A stretch of DNA of 64,000 bases from the NCBI GenBank assembly GCA_946902875.1, contig OX336343.1, positions 14,567,361 to 14,631,360 on the forward strand. Direction: 5' to 3'. The DNA comes from Nematopogon swammerdamellus (Eukaryota > Arthropoda > Insecta > Lepidoptera > Adelidae). How positions within the stretch are numbered: the first letter of the stretch is position 1; each line of letters begins with the position of its first letter. The notes beneath the pieces were generated by a model. It did no database searches, was not told the origin of the DNA, and saw only the letters and a list, made by a program, of their open reading frames with translations. The position numbers and the translations under genes are program-made. Shown piece by piece: positions 10,458 to 21,971 of this stretch.

Positions 10458-13400
10458 AACATTTTTTACTGGATTGAAATCCAACATCTCATCAAGTAAC
10501 GAATGTAAGCTTATGGTCCCTGCATTCCATTTCTTCATTGACGTTAATATTTGGTCATAATCTGTAGTGACCAATGCATTTAGAAAGACATTGGGTGAGA
10601 CGTAATGATCGTGCGAGCATTTTTTAGCACTGTCTTGGATGTCCAGTTGCCTTTCGCACTGTTCTGTTAGTAGTTCTACGTCATCCATGCCGAGTATGGA
10701 GTCAATAACAGCACTGGAGTGCTTTATGTCTGTTTTCTGTGGTTTTATATGGTCCATGGGCAGTACCGAGTCAATGAACATATCAGAATAATATCCATCT
10801 TCTGGGGAATCTATATTTTGGGATCGGCTGGGACTATAAAAGGAGCATTTAACTTTCGTTATGGCAGTGCTCTTGTCCGAGTGTACATAATCTGTCTCTG
10901 AGCACGCGCTGACCTTGTACTGTGACAGTATTTTCATAATATCCTTAGAAATATTCACAGATGTTTCCAGAACGTCGACATGTACATAATTGGTTAGATT
11001 CTCATGCAGAACTTTAAGGCACCCCATGGCAGCGAGTTCTTGAAGAATTTTTTGGAGACACTTTTGTATTACGCACTCATTGAGTTGTACAATTTTGCGG
11101 CACTCCTTGGAGAATGTAACGGGTGGGAATGAGCCGTCAATCATGCCGTAGTGGGTCAGCCGGTTGTCTATGACCTTCCGCCAGAAGCCGAGAGCTGCAA
11201 GCTGTACCTCCCAGTGCAAGTCGTCCAGAGCTGAAGAGCTCATGGTGCAGTACAGCTCACTTTGGATTTCTGCAGGTAACTTGTGACCTTCCGCCAGTAT
11301 GTCTCTCCATATTGTGACTACTTCTTTTCGTACTAACGCTTCTCCGCTGGTTTGCGACACCGATAGTAAAAGTTGCTGAAAGTAAAAAAAAAATATATTT
11401 TTTTATGTTTTGGGTAGGTAGCAGTAAGTTCGACATTCTTTTACTTCTTCAGCATAAGACCTAGCGGGCACAGCGGCGACTCCTCTCAGTTGGCGAGGTT
11501 GGCGCCGCCAAACCAAATAAAATGAATGACACCATTAATACAGAAATATCAGGCTAAAATAAATGTGAAAAAATTTCGGAGTTATATTATTTATGTCATA
11601 TAATCCACGATTAATAAGATAAAACGTCAATCCCGTACCCGTTACATAATTTGAAATTTCGCGCGCGTCAAACGCGGGCGACGACGAATGACGACACATC
11701 AAGGCATTCATTGGCCGGTTGGCTACATTTTAAAGCGCCATCGTATTCCATACAAGGCGGAAGCGACCGATGTCCCCCCCGTCCCGCGCGGACCCGCTGA
11801 TCAGCCTTTCGAGTTGGCGCAGCGGGGAGTGCATTTAGTGACGCGGTAGCGAGTAGAGCGAGCTAGCGAGCGAGCTAGGTGTGTGTGTTGCGTGTGCGGG
11901 TGTGTGCGCGCTGCGTCCAAACGACGAGTATTCTTGTGCTGTGCGAAGTGCGATGCGATGCGACTAGCGAGCTAGGCTAGGTGTGTTGTGTGCGCGTGTG
12001 TGTGCGCATTGGCTCGCGAGTTGATAGCTGCATATATTCCGTTATGTAGGTATGGACTTTGTACGGATGAATCCTGTGCAGTGTTGTTAAATTTAAAGTG
12101 ATTTATTTGTAATTATAATGGCAAACTCCTACCGAGCTATCTACGGAGCACTCAAGGACAAGAGAGACTCAGTAATTTGGCACTCTTACATATCTGTGGA
12201 AAAGGAGTTGCTAACAAAATTGAGGAAGAAAGAAGATTTTCACGATCGAGTCATCGAAAATTTCTTGTCTGTGGAACGAAGAGTGGACTTCATGTACAAA
12301 TAAAATGTAACAATTCAAGCTTGTATGCCTGTCTCGTCGTCGTCGTGCCAGAGGAGATGTCGCTGTTGTCGGCTGCAACTCGACTGCTTTGACACAACCA
12401 GTAGGTAGATACCTATCTACAGACAAATAAATCGTAAGTGAGCAAAATAAATCATTTAAACTAAATATTATAAACTATCTATATCGTAATCGTCTATCAG
12501 TTTTTGAACTCATTGTGGTAGAAATAAATTAACGCGTATGTACCTAAGTTATGAAATTATGAAAAAAAAATCCTTAGCCAGAGCCAACCCAATATTCAGG
12601 ACCAGGAGTCGCCGCTGAGCGGGCACTACGAGTCGCAAAGACGCGCCCCATGTATTTCTATGAAACTGCAATCGCCATTAAAAACTGGCTGTGGAAATAA
12701 CCGTGTAATATCAAATTTTGTCACGTCGTCGTGACTGCCATGGAATGAAATTTGCAATACAAGGTGTAGTATGAAGCGAAAAAAAAATCACTTCTGGAGG
12801 TCAGTTGTTGAGATCTAACTGCTCAGCAGTTGGTTGTGGTGCACGGCTGCAAAGTGTTAACTCCCTGACATCACCCAATTGACACAGATCATTTAATGCT
12901 TGAGTTAGAAAGTATCCGGCACTATGGAACAATAATTTGCAAACATTTCAATTTATTTTGCAATGACTTTGAGCGAAAGACGATGGGAGACCATCCAATG
13001 AAGATCGGTCGAAATGGCTACAGAAATAATTAGTGTTTTAAATATAGTTCAACGTATCCGGCGCCATGTCAGGATCAATAAAAAAAATTAACCATCATAC
13101 ACAATTTGACGTGTACGCAATATTTACGTTTAGATTTTTTTTATTTCGAAACCCTTAACAATAACACAGCAATGCATCATGCAGTCTCTGTATCAGATCC
13201 ATTTCTAGATTTTTTGTAGCAGTGTAAGTTCATTAAAGGTTGGGATTCTTTTCCGCACCTATTTAAAATTGCTAAGCAAATCGTAGCGTGCGCTAGGTCT
13301 AAGATGCTAATTAAACCAGGGGTGATGCTTGGTTTTTAGGTGGTTCATGTAAAAATAACTAATATCCTACATCCCGTTTGAGTTTATTTATTATTAGGTA

Positions 13401-16400
13401 TTATTTTGCGTTTACAGATCTGACCGATCCTCCAAGTACTGCCTTGATTTCGGTATCAGCCAATGATTTCATTACTTATCTGAAATGCGGGCTCCAATGA
13501 ATGTCTTACTTCCTATTTTGTTGACATTATTAATTTCTTGTTATCATTCAACATGATGAATGTGCATTTTCAAGGCATAATCTGCTGTCATTATGAATCT
13601 GGCATTTTTTCATAAGCTTTTTTTTCATTTTTAGAGAAGAACATGTTTTTCTTGCTTCTACACTAGAATCAGACTTACAGTGAAGCCAATTTTTTTCCTA
13701 CATCTCCTATCCTATATTGAAGAGGAGATCATCCTGTTTACATACATACATTTATGAATTTACGTGGTTTGTTTGCATGGAATATTCATGTAAGCAGTTG
13801 ATTGGAAACAGAATGTGTTTACGGTGGTGCATTAGACATTTTGTATATTGGTCCTTTTATTGGTGTGGTAAATTTTCGTTTTATGAGTTGATTTGATTTG
13901 ACCAAAAACGTTATTTCACTACTTGTGAGAATTTGTTTTTTTTTAATTAAGTTTCTTAATTTAATAAATATTATTTTAGACTGTTGATTTATATTTCTTT
14001 AAAATGCCTCCCTAATATCGGGTAAGCAGAGTAATCGGGTAAAGCAGAGTAATCAGTGTTGTGCTGCAAGGATTTTTGTAAATTACAGTACAATACCGAC
14101 CACCAGGTTTTGCAAAATATTCGGACAAGATGCTATCAAGTAGCAAGTGAGGCATGAAGACCCACCTGCATCATAACTTGGTGGAAAGACCGTGCCAAGG
14201 TGAGAGGTGGCTAACCCGTCGCCCTTTAGCAGGGCATATTGTCCTTATCCCTTGGTCACCTGTTTAATAAATAATAATGGCTATTAGCTTACATATAGAT
14301 CTGGATAGTGTCCTAGCAGAGTTTCCCATAGAATATGTATTTTAGTCATTGCCGCCAGGCATCTGACGGACGACGCTTTTACATATAACTCTGTGTCACT
14401 CAACGCAAGGTTGGCCACTGCAGGAATAAGTTTATTCGTCAAAATTAACTTCTGCATCGGAGTGTATTCTGAAAGAAGATAACAAATAAGCATTTAAATA
14501 TATTAAACCTTAAACAACAAATACATTTAGTTTGATATGGGTCTTATGGTCGGGCACTTCAAAAATTTAAAATAACAAAAACCAAATGGTAATCAGAATC
14601 ACGGAAAATGAGAGCAAGATATCACAGAGCTTGTTCCCAAAGAGGAAGAGAATGTAAGGTTAGAACAGAACAGAAGGTGTCACCAATGGGCAATGCAAAT
14701 ATAACAATGGAACCAGCCATCGACTGTTGGTCAGTTCACTTTTTTTCATGGAAACTGATACTCGCGATGTCGCCCTATCACACCTTTTTTTTTTATGGAT
14801 ACTGACACGGTTGGCTGCATCACCTACAACATCCGTGATGTCATCCCATAACACCGGGTGAGCTAGGTGCCATGTCAGTGCTTCCCTTCGGTCGTGCCGG
14901 CTACACTGAACTGGACGGAAAACACAAACTATTTACATAGCCGTTTCGACCGACGTTTCATTCAGTGCGGTGGTACCAACCCGGGCGGGTTGAACCCTAC
15001 CACCTAGTAAGGTAAGAAGGGAAGGGACCTACAGTTTTACGTGGAATCCGAACCTCGGTCAGCCTCTCGGTCAGGTCTTCCTGAGGGAACTAGACACCGC
15101 ACTTACTGTTGCGAGCAATGTGGGTGCACTCCAGCAATAGATGAACGGCCGAGTCCTGCACCTCCCACCTGCCGTCGTGAAGGTACACGAAGATCAGCTC
15201 TCCCACTTCGTCCAGAGCGGACATGTCTCGCGTATCGGACAGCAGCGCCAAGTTTGGGTGCAGAAACTTCTTCATGGCAAGAGTAATTACATCCAGCGAC
15301 CGCACAACAAACTAAACAATACAACCATCCATTAACATCATCAAGCCAAGTAACCTACATATCATGTCAGGCAAAATTTGAAATTTGAGGTATTATCTTT
15401 ATCAAATTTAGAATATCAAGAATATTAATATGAATATATTCATCACTCCGATGAAGGAAAACAAAGTGAGAAAGCCTGTACACTAACAGTGCTAAGTTTT
15501 TGCAATAAGTCACCTCCTGCACCACATCAAAGTGTAATTAAAAAGTGTAATAAGTAACATTTTATCATTTGCATTCACAACTCAATTTATGTCGACATTG
15601 TTATTTCATATTCTTATCAGTTTGTTAATGACTACTCCACATAATTGAAATAATACTTGACCTTAATTGAATAATTGACCTTTTTGTACAATGACATATG
15701 TTTGATTTTAATGTGTTTACTGTAGTGTACACTTGTAGTATTTAAATATTTTGTGCATTTAAAATTTTCTATGTTTTGATGATGGCCTATTTTTGCTTGG
15801 ATCGAAATAGAATAATAAGAAATTTGTTTATACAATCTGACCCGTCTAAGTGTATAAATATACCAAAAAGACCAATAAATAATTGAATTGAATTGAATAA
15901 AAATACCTTGGACGGCATGACGTGTGCCTTCAGAATATTTGTTATTTTGTTGTACAAGCAAGTCAACTCGAAGCTTTCGTGCCATTCTATCTCGTACTGC
16001 TTCAGTAGCATGTGAATGACTTCGATTGTCAGAACCAGGATCTGCACGTCTTCTGACATTAGCGGCTTTCTCGATAGTAGAATACTGTTGTCAGAATCTA
16101 ACTCTTTCCCCAAAAAGCTGTTCAACAAGTAGAAGAGGGCCCGAAACACCGTTCCCACTTGCCGAGGCGTCAAGTGAGTCTTAAATGTAAACAACCGCTT
16201 TAGAGATTCAATAACAAATCTTTTGGGATCATTCTCTTCTTCGATGAGATTTCTAAACGAGTAACATGCTCGAATCGAATATTCACAGTTCCAAGTGAAC
16301 AAATCTTCACGAAATCCTTCAATGAAATTTTCCCAAATGTCCCCTGAGGGTATTCCGTCCCCCCAGGTGGGGATACGTGCGAACACATAATGCAACACCG

Positions 16401-17660
16401 GCACCAGAGGCAAAAGTATTATTTGGTTTTGCGTTTCGAACGTTCGTCCGTATCTAATGAACGAAGGAGGAGAATTATTGATGCCCACTTTTACCCAAAT
16501 TCTGAAAGAGCTCGTAACAAAATCTAATACAGCCTCAATCATCCTCTTCTGTATCAAGTTGTTGACAATGTTGAAATAAAGTATTATCTGGTCCATAACG
16601 TCGTCGTCGGTGAGGTTGGCGGGCTTCGTGTGCAGGAGCTTCGCGAAATACATGAGTATGAGGAGCTTGGCGAGGCGCACGTTCAAGTCGGCGTTGCGCG
16701 ATATCGACGTGATGTTGAACAGATTGTAGTCGACGGCAAAGTGTCTAGTGAGCAGTTGGACCAGAACAGACGGACGGCTTATTTGATCGGACTCGAGGAG
16801 CGCCTCCAACAGGACCTCGAGGGTGGGGTCGAGGAGTGCGATCCACGACTGTTCATCCTCTGAGGAGACTTCGTGTGCCGTGTGGTACGCGCTCGTGAGG
16901 ATCGGTTTCAGGATGTAGTCCAGTAGTGCGACGCAGCGATCCTCGTCCTCCAGATCGCTAGATCTCCAAAGCAAATTGCTGAGAAACTCGTAGGCGCGTC
17001 GCTTGACATATACCGTCTGCTTTTGATAGCACATATTGAAGATATGCTTCCAAGTGTCCGAGTCGTGTAGCCACATGAGTCCGGAGGTGTGTCGCGTGAG
17101 TTGGTCGGCCAGCTCGATGAATGCGATCCTGACGCGTGGCGGTAGGCGTGGGTCGCTGATGTCGGCGACGCTGCGCAGTGTTTTGAGTCCACTCAAAAAC
17201 AATATTTTTGTGAATTGAAGTTCATTATTGACAATGGCACCAGTGAATCTGACGAGGAACGCTTGAGCTGGTAAGGAGCAATGTTCCAATTTGAGAAGTG
17301 TTGTCAGTAGAAGGTCCGAGATAAACGGAGATGCCACCAGATTGTTAGCACCTGAAAAGTTAACAAAAGTCAACAAATCATCAAATTGAATAGAAATCAA
17401 TTATTCAATTATCAATTATCAATCAACTATAGATAACATATTATTATGTAGGTACAGGTACTATTACATTGTTGTTGGTTACATATAAAGCAAGTTGAAA
17501 TGAGAGAATATTTTAAAGATCTACAAAACACTGTACCTTCGTCTGTGTTCAGCAGATGTATCAATCTGTCAGCGTGGTAGTCATCAACCTCGAAGTCCGG
17601 CCGAGTTAAACTTTCAAACAATAATGAGAACTTTTTTTTATATTTCTGAGGATGATCCAT
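10434..17660 (-). CDS. Second BRAT1-like paralogue, complete, altered C-terminus
   Basis: Exons: 17660-17537, 17351-15907, 15311-15107, 14468-14293, 11375-10434; 963 residues. The start is MDHPQKYKKK. Exon phases equal those of the plus-strand copy. Exons 3 and 4 are 205 and 176 bases in both genes. The same blocks are present: GRWEVQDSAVHLL, DDLHWEVQLAALGFW, LKILSQY-type helices and KWNAGTISLHSLLD. By eye roughly half of residues match the other copy, more in the last exon. It ends GCCG, not DCY. Codon use is more AT-rich in the last exon and the 3' half of exon 2. Introns 3 and 4 carry repeats, including a CpG-rich element with its own small frame in intron 4. Both copies are open throughout, so both are probably expressed. 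The role is inferred from the family only. Confidence 0.82.
11462..12628. mobile_element. Putative DNA element with inverted CAGCGGCGACTCCT ends
   Basis: The left end 11462-11484 (TAGCGGGCACAGCGGCGACT) and the right end 12604-12628 in reverse complement share CAGCGGCGACTCCT. Between them lies a CpG-rich block (11640-12060, GCGAGC repeats) and then a short frame at 12118-12303. It is entirely inside intron 4 of the minus-strand BRAT1 paralogue. I could not define a target duplication or a superfamily. Confidence 0.4.
12118..12303 (+). CDS. Hypothetical 61-residue protein in a transposon-like element
   Basis: Starts MANSYRAIYGALKDKRDSV in a good context (ATAATGG) and ends VERRVDFMYK. It is rich in charged residues and probably helical. 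It has no signal peptide or membrane segment, and I recognise no domain. A CpG-rich promoter-like block lies 60-480 bases upstream, and AATAAA overlaps the stop. It runs opposite to the host gene. It could be a small accessory protein of a DNA transposon, the remnant of a longer one, or a chance frame. The composition looks coding-like, but this is weak evidence. Confidence 0.3.
   Translation: MANSYRAIYGALKDKRDSVIWHSYISVEKELLTKLRKKEDFHDRVIENFLSVERRVDFMYK
13755..14003 (+). repeat. Interspersed repeat, copy 2 (uninterrupted)
   Basis: Matches 8531-9060 without the LINE insertion. It lies in intron 4 of the minus-strand BRAT1 paralogue, antisense to that gene. Confidence 0.6.
14010..14240 (-). 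mobile_element. Retroposon fragment, tail D type, antisense
   Basis: Contains GGGTAAGCAGAGTAATCGG, GTGTTGTGCTGCAAGG and GAGAGGTGGCTAACCCGTCG. These are the reverse complement of the 4.05-4.37 kb element. It is in sense with the host BRAT1-like gene and lies just inside intron 4, about 50 bases from the exon 4 donor. Confidence 0.6.
14785..15070 (-). mobile_element. SINE, head A type, antisense
   Basis: Poly-T at 14785-14794, then TGGATACTGACACGGTTGGC and the common body up to CTACAGTTTTACGTGGAATC and part of the tRNA-like head. It lies in intron 3 of the minus-strand BRAT1 paralogue and ends only about 36 bases from the exon 3 splice donor at 15106. Confidence 0.7.
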
Positions 17661-18304
17661 TTTGTTCTAAATGCACACTGTGTGTGACACAGTTCCCCCG
17701 TCGCTTCCCTACGCCTTTAGTGGGTTGGAAACGCCGCAATCATATAGTAACTTGGGTGTTATGTGGGCAGTTTATATTAAGGTAGCTTTCCCGCAGATTT
17801 TCTCGAATTATTGCTCACTCAATTTAATGGAAGGAAAGTCACAGCAAAGTCGGATTTGAAGTACCTATAAGCATCTTTAATTAGCTTATCTTCAAGTCAC
17901 TGATTCAATGTTCACGAACATTTTGCAAGGCAGAAACAATTTTATACATTGAGTGCAGTCGACATAAATATAGGTACCTCACGCAACATAAGGTGAACCA
18001 GATAACGGCGCGACAAGGTTTCTTAGGGCGCGTGTTTTTGTTATATAATAAAATCAAATTACCAAAACTTTGTGTATTATGGACATTCACAGTATATTTA
18101 TGTAATAATTACAATGTATCGCACCCATCGCACGTGCACGTGCGTGAGTGAGTATCTACTTGTGATCTACTTAACATACTTGTGTCAGGAAGAAAAAACA
18201 GTTTTGTTAGCTCGTTCGCCGTGAGGAAAATATATTTTCAAACGCGCACGCTATTTACATATAATACGATTTACAAAATAAAGTACATAACGCTAACGAA
18301 CGCT
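17661..18304. promoter_or_regulatory. Upstream region of the minus-strand BRAT1-like gene
   Basis: The first coding exon ends its ATG at 17660, so the promoter must lie here or further right. No TATA box in a convincing position was seen. Nothing coding was found. The region is closed off at 18305 by a transposon target duplication. Confidence 0.35.
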
Positions 18305-18312
18305 ATAAAAAA

Positions 18313-19886
18313 CAGTGTTGCCAACTCAAATTTTGAAATTCTCCTAGATTGACTTCGAAAATCTCCTAAAAATCTCCTAGAAAATTTTCGTTCTCCTAAA
18401 AAATTCTCCTGTTATTCAAATTATAAAAAAATCACCACATTTTTAGTGTTCTTTATTCGTACGGGACCATATTACTAAGCCTAGGCCATCGGTCCGTCCG
18501 TCTTTCTGTCTTACATATAAGGAGCTGTATCTTGTTCAGCCTGAAAACCGGTCAAGTGCGAGTCGGCGGTACGGCCCACTGTTTTCCGCCGACATACTTC
18601 CTGTCGGCGTCCCACCTGGCGGGTGGTCTTCCCACACTCCGTTTCCTGTCCACGGCCGCCAATATAGTACATGGTTACTCCAACGGTCGTCGTCCCTTCG
18701 GCTAACGAGCCCAGCCCACTGCCATTTTAGCCTATCAACCTGGTTTCCAATATCGATTACTTTGCTGCGTGGGCGGATTGCCTCATTTATTACGCACCAT
18801 TTCGCGTAGCTATACTCCCAGCCCAGCATGGCTAGTTCCATCGCTCGCTGGGCAACTTTGAAAACAACTATAGTCAGAGCTCACGTTTCACAGCCGTACT
18901 AGGAGGACGCACTGGTCATAATATATACGGGTCAGACCTCGGGGCTAATTTTAAATTTCCGAGGCAGCCCTACTTAATTGAATTCATCCCTCGACCTCCT
19001 TAAGGAGACCTTGTCTACCAAGCAGTATTTGACCGAGATATACGTACTACTCTTCCTTCAACCTGTTCGATCACTTCTCCGCCAATAACGATTTGTCCTC
19101 CCGTCATAGCCACGATTGCCATTGTAACCACCACGTAATTTGTCTTAATTATTTGTTTTTGTTTTTCTTATTTTTAACCACACCAAGTTTGTCACTTGTA
19201 CGTATTACCGTTTTTACGTTAGAGCAAAAACAAACAAATATATATATTTAAACACGTTTCTTGTATGGGAAAGCCCTTAATTTTTTTCTTATTATTTGAT
19301 AGGATGTCCGCCAATAATAAATAACACATAATCTGTGAAAATCACAACCAGCTACCTATTACGCTACAAAAGATACAGCCCTTAAAGTAGTGCGGACTGA
19401 CGGACAGGCTGTCGATGTAGGCTTAGTAATACTACTGATTATTACAAAGAATACATGTAAATAACATTGTTTGATAACAAAATGTTCGTTCGGTTTGGCC
19501 CGCCCGGTAGTCGGCTGCTTGGTCGATCGATGCACGCACCGCGCACACTCACAGAGTGTCACGTTATCCTATCCAAAGAGCAAGAAGCTGAACCTTGCTC
19601 TTATCAAAAGACAAATCCTATCGTATATTGTGTGACTTGAGAAGTTGGTTGGTTGATTCACAGGCAGTTCATTCATTGTGTGGTCACCGTACATTCCGAC
19701 TTATTGGTTTTTACTAGTAAATATATGTTTTAATTTTAATCCCGAGTTTCTCACTCCTAAATCTTCTCCTCTAGTGATTTTCTTTCTCCTAAATTTTCTC
19801 CTACTCTCCTGGCAGGCAAAAAGTTCTCCTAGCACTACTGAAATTCTCCTGAATCTAGGAGAAAATCTCCTAACATGGCAACACTG
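18313..19886 (+). mobile_element. hAT-like non-autonomous element, copy 1
   Basis: The ends are CAGTGTTGCCAACTC (18313) and CATGGCAACACTG (to 19886). A perfect 8-bp target duplication ATAAAAAA lies at 18305-18312 and 19887-19894. Just inside both ends are many TCTCCTA motifs, probably transposase-binding repeats. The minus strand at 18841-18536 encodes a fragment of an RTE-type reverse transcriptase (IGNQVDRLKWQWAG ... RRDDDRW). No transposase was seen. The 8-bp duplication and CAG-type end fit hAT; P-type elements also make 8 bp. Confidence 0.8.
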
Positions 19887-19894
19887 ATAAAAAA

Positions 19895-21963
19895 AGGTAC
19901 GACGATGTGGTACTAAACAAAAAAAAATTATGTTTGAAGGCTTTGTAGTATGTATTAGGTATATTCTTTGCTTTGTATAGTAAGCACCTGACAGTTACCT
20001 TTTTTTTTCTTACGGAAAGGCAAGGATAGTGTGACCGTATAGCCTTGTCTTGTTTTTTCATTCTTCTCCTCCTTTCCATTTCTTTGCTTGCTTGCGGAAA
20101 TCAAAATTGGGGCCAAACATAAAAAAAAAATCATACAAAATGGCGACTTACGCGAATTTATTTTCAATAGCGACTTAGTATTGCCTCTTCCCCGGCGCTG
20201 CGGGAAGTGCAGCCCCGCCGTCCTTCGGCGACCAATCTACGCCGCTCCGGCTCACACGGGTACCTCTGCTCTGCTTTGTTACGGCGGACGGGGACTGCAC
20301 TCCCTCCGCGCCTCCGTCTTATAAAACTCTAGGGAATAGCCACACTAACACGTTATGTCGGGGCGGTGGATTTAGTTTTTCCGCAAAGTATGTCCCCATC
20401 GTCCTTTCAAATGTTGTCAACACACACCTTGTCTATACACCATTCTGTACGACGAACGACGAACTTGCTTCGCTTCTCGACCTTCGTGCCTGCACTGTGT
20501 TACGGCGGACGGGGGCTGCACTCCCTCAGCGCCTCCGGCTTATAAAAACACTCTAGGGAATGGCCACACTTACAGGTTATGTCGGGGCGGTGGATTTAGT
20601 TTACCTCCATTGTCTTTCAAATGTTGTCAACACACACCATTCTGTACGATGACGATGAACGACGAACTTGCTTCGCTTCTCGACTTTCGTTAAAAGCGTT
20701 GTGCGTGGCAAGGCAAGCGCGTGCGTAGTACGGTGCACCTCCTGAAAGACTTCCTGGCTCCTTCCTGGCTCCTTCCTGGCTCCTTTAGCTTCTTTCGGCA
20801 GACTTCGGCTCGAAGGAAAGTGTGGTATGAGTGAAGTTTTGTTGTTTAAAAAAATAACCAGGGTTAATATAGAGAAGATGCGTCGCGTAGCCTAGTTGAG
20901 GCGGTGTATATCGTTTTTGTTACGTTTCGTTTCGAGTAGAGTGTTCAAGAAAGGAGCCAAAGGAGCCAGGAAGGAGCCGAAGTGTCTCAGGTGTCGAACG
21001 CGTGCGTTGTATGGTAATTTTTTTCCAGCAGCGTCAGCCAAAGAATTTAATGCTAGCTAGACAATAATTAACTAAAAACTGGAAGGGGAAGGCTACACGC
21101 TCAATAAATACTGTGATCCATCAGTAAATACCACAGTATTGATTGAGCGTGTAGCCTTACCCTAAACAAGCTGTCAGATTGCCGATACGACACCTGAAAG
21201 ACTTTATCCAATCCCTCGAATCCCTCTAATCCTTCACTCCTACTCCTTCGCCCGGAGCGAACCAACAGAAGCCGATATTCGTTTGGTCGGCTAAGTAATT
21301 TGTTAGCTCAGTGGTAAGCGTGTAGGGTTTGTACTTTTTGACCATGGGTTCGAATCCCACAAAATCTTTTTTGTTTTTTTTTCTTTTTTAAGCAATGTTA
21401 GGGTGTTTAAATTTTTTTAGGGTGTTTAGTTTTTTTTATAATCACCTAAAAGCTTTATTTTCGGAAATACTAACGTAACAAAAACGACATGCACCGCCTC
21501 AACATTAGGTTAGGCTTAATATATAGAAGATACGTCGCGTAGCGACTAGCGACGCATTTTCTATATGTTGTTATTTTTAGTTAGCAACCCTTGTTATTTT
21601 TTTTTTAAACCACCAAAACATCATTTATTTATCACTTGCCGAAGAACTAAACGAAGGTTTGCAGGATTAACGTTTCGAGGGATTGGATAAAGTCTTTCAG
21701 GTGGCGCACCGGTCAGACAGATTGCTCAAACAAATTAATAATCTGTGTAAAAAAAAGTTAACTCTTACCTTACTACAAAGAGACACTCGTCGTTTCGAGC
21801 CATGTCAGTGAACGCCAATGATGTATTGCCCCGAGACGCTCGATTTTCACGCTCTGATTTGACAGCTACAAACTTTTAAGCTCTTGTGTCTCTGTCTTTC
21901 AATATGAAAGAGACAGTGGCGGGTCTTCGCTCGCTGGATAATTGAAACCAAAGAGAATATAAC
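19895..21963. repeat. Complex spacer with tandem and inverted repeats
   Basis: A unit of about 220 bp containing TTACGGCGGACGGGG, CTTATAAAA and CGACGAACTTGCTTCGCTTC occurs twice (about 20279-20495 and 20499-20690). CCTGGCTCCTT recurs three times at 20755-20787. A strong hairpin with arms of about 27 bp (AGGCTACACGCTCAAT) lies at 21090-21165. CTGAAAGACTTTATCCAATC at about 21194 is inverted at about 21680-21703, and ACGCGACGC- and GCACCGCCTC-containing segments at about 20880 and 21500 are also inverted. No gene was found. Confidence 0.6.
21295..21370 (+). repeat. tRNA-like sequence with intact pol III boxes
   Basis: A box TTAGCTCAGTGG and B box GGTTCGAATCC are both canonical, with a TGGG/CCCA T-stem followed by T-rich DNA. 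The acceptor and anticodon stems pair poorly. It is more likely a tRNA-derived retroposon head or pseudogene than a working tRNA. Confidence 0.5.
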
Positions 21964-21971
21964 CACTGCGT

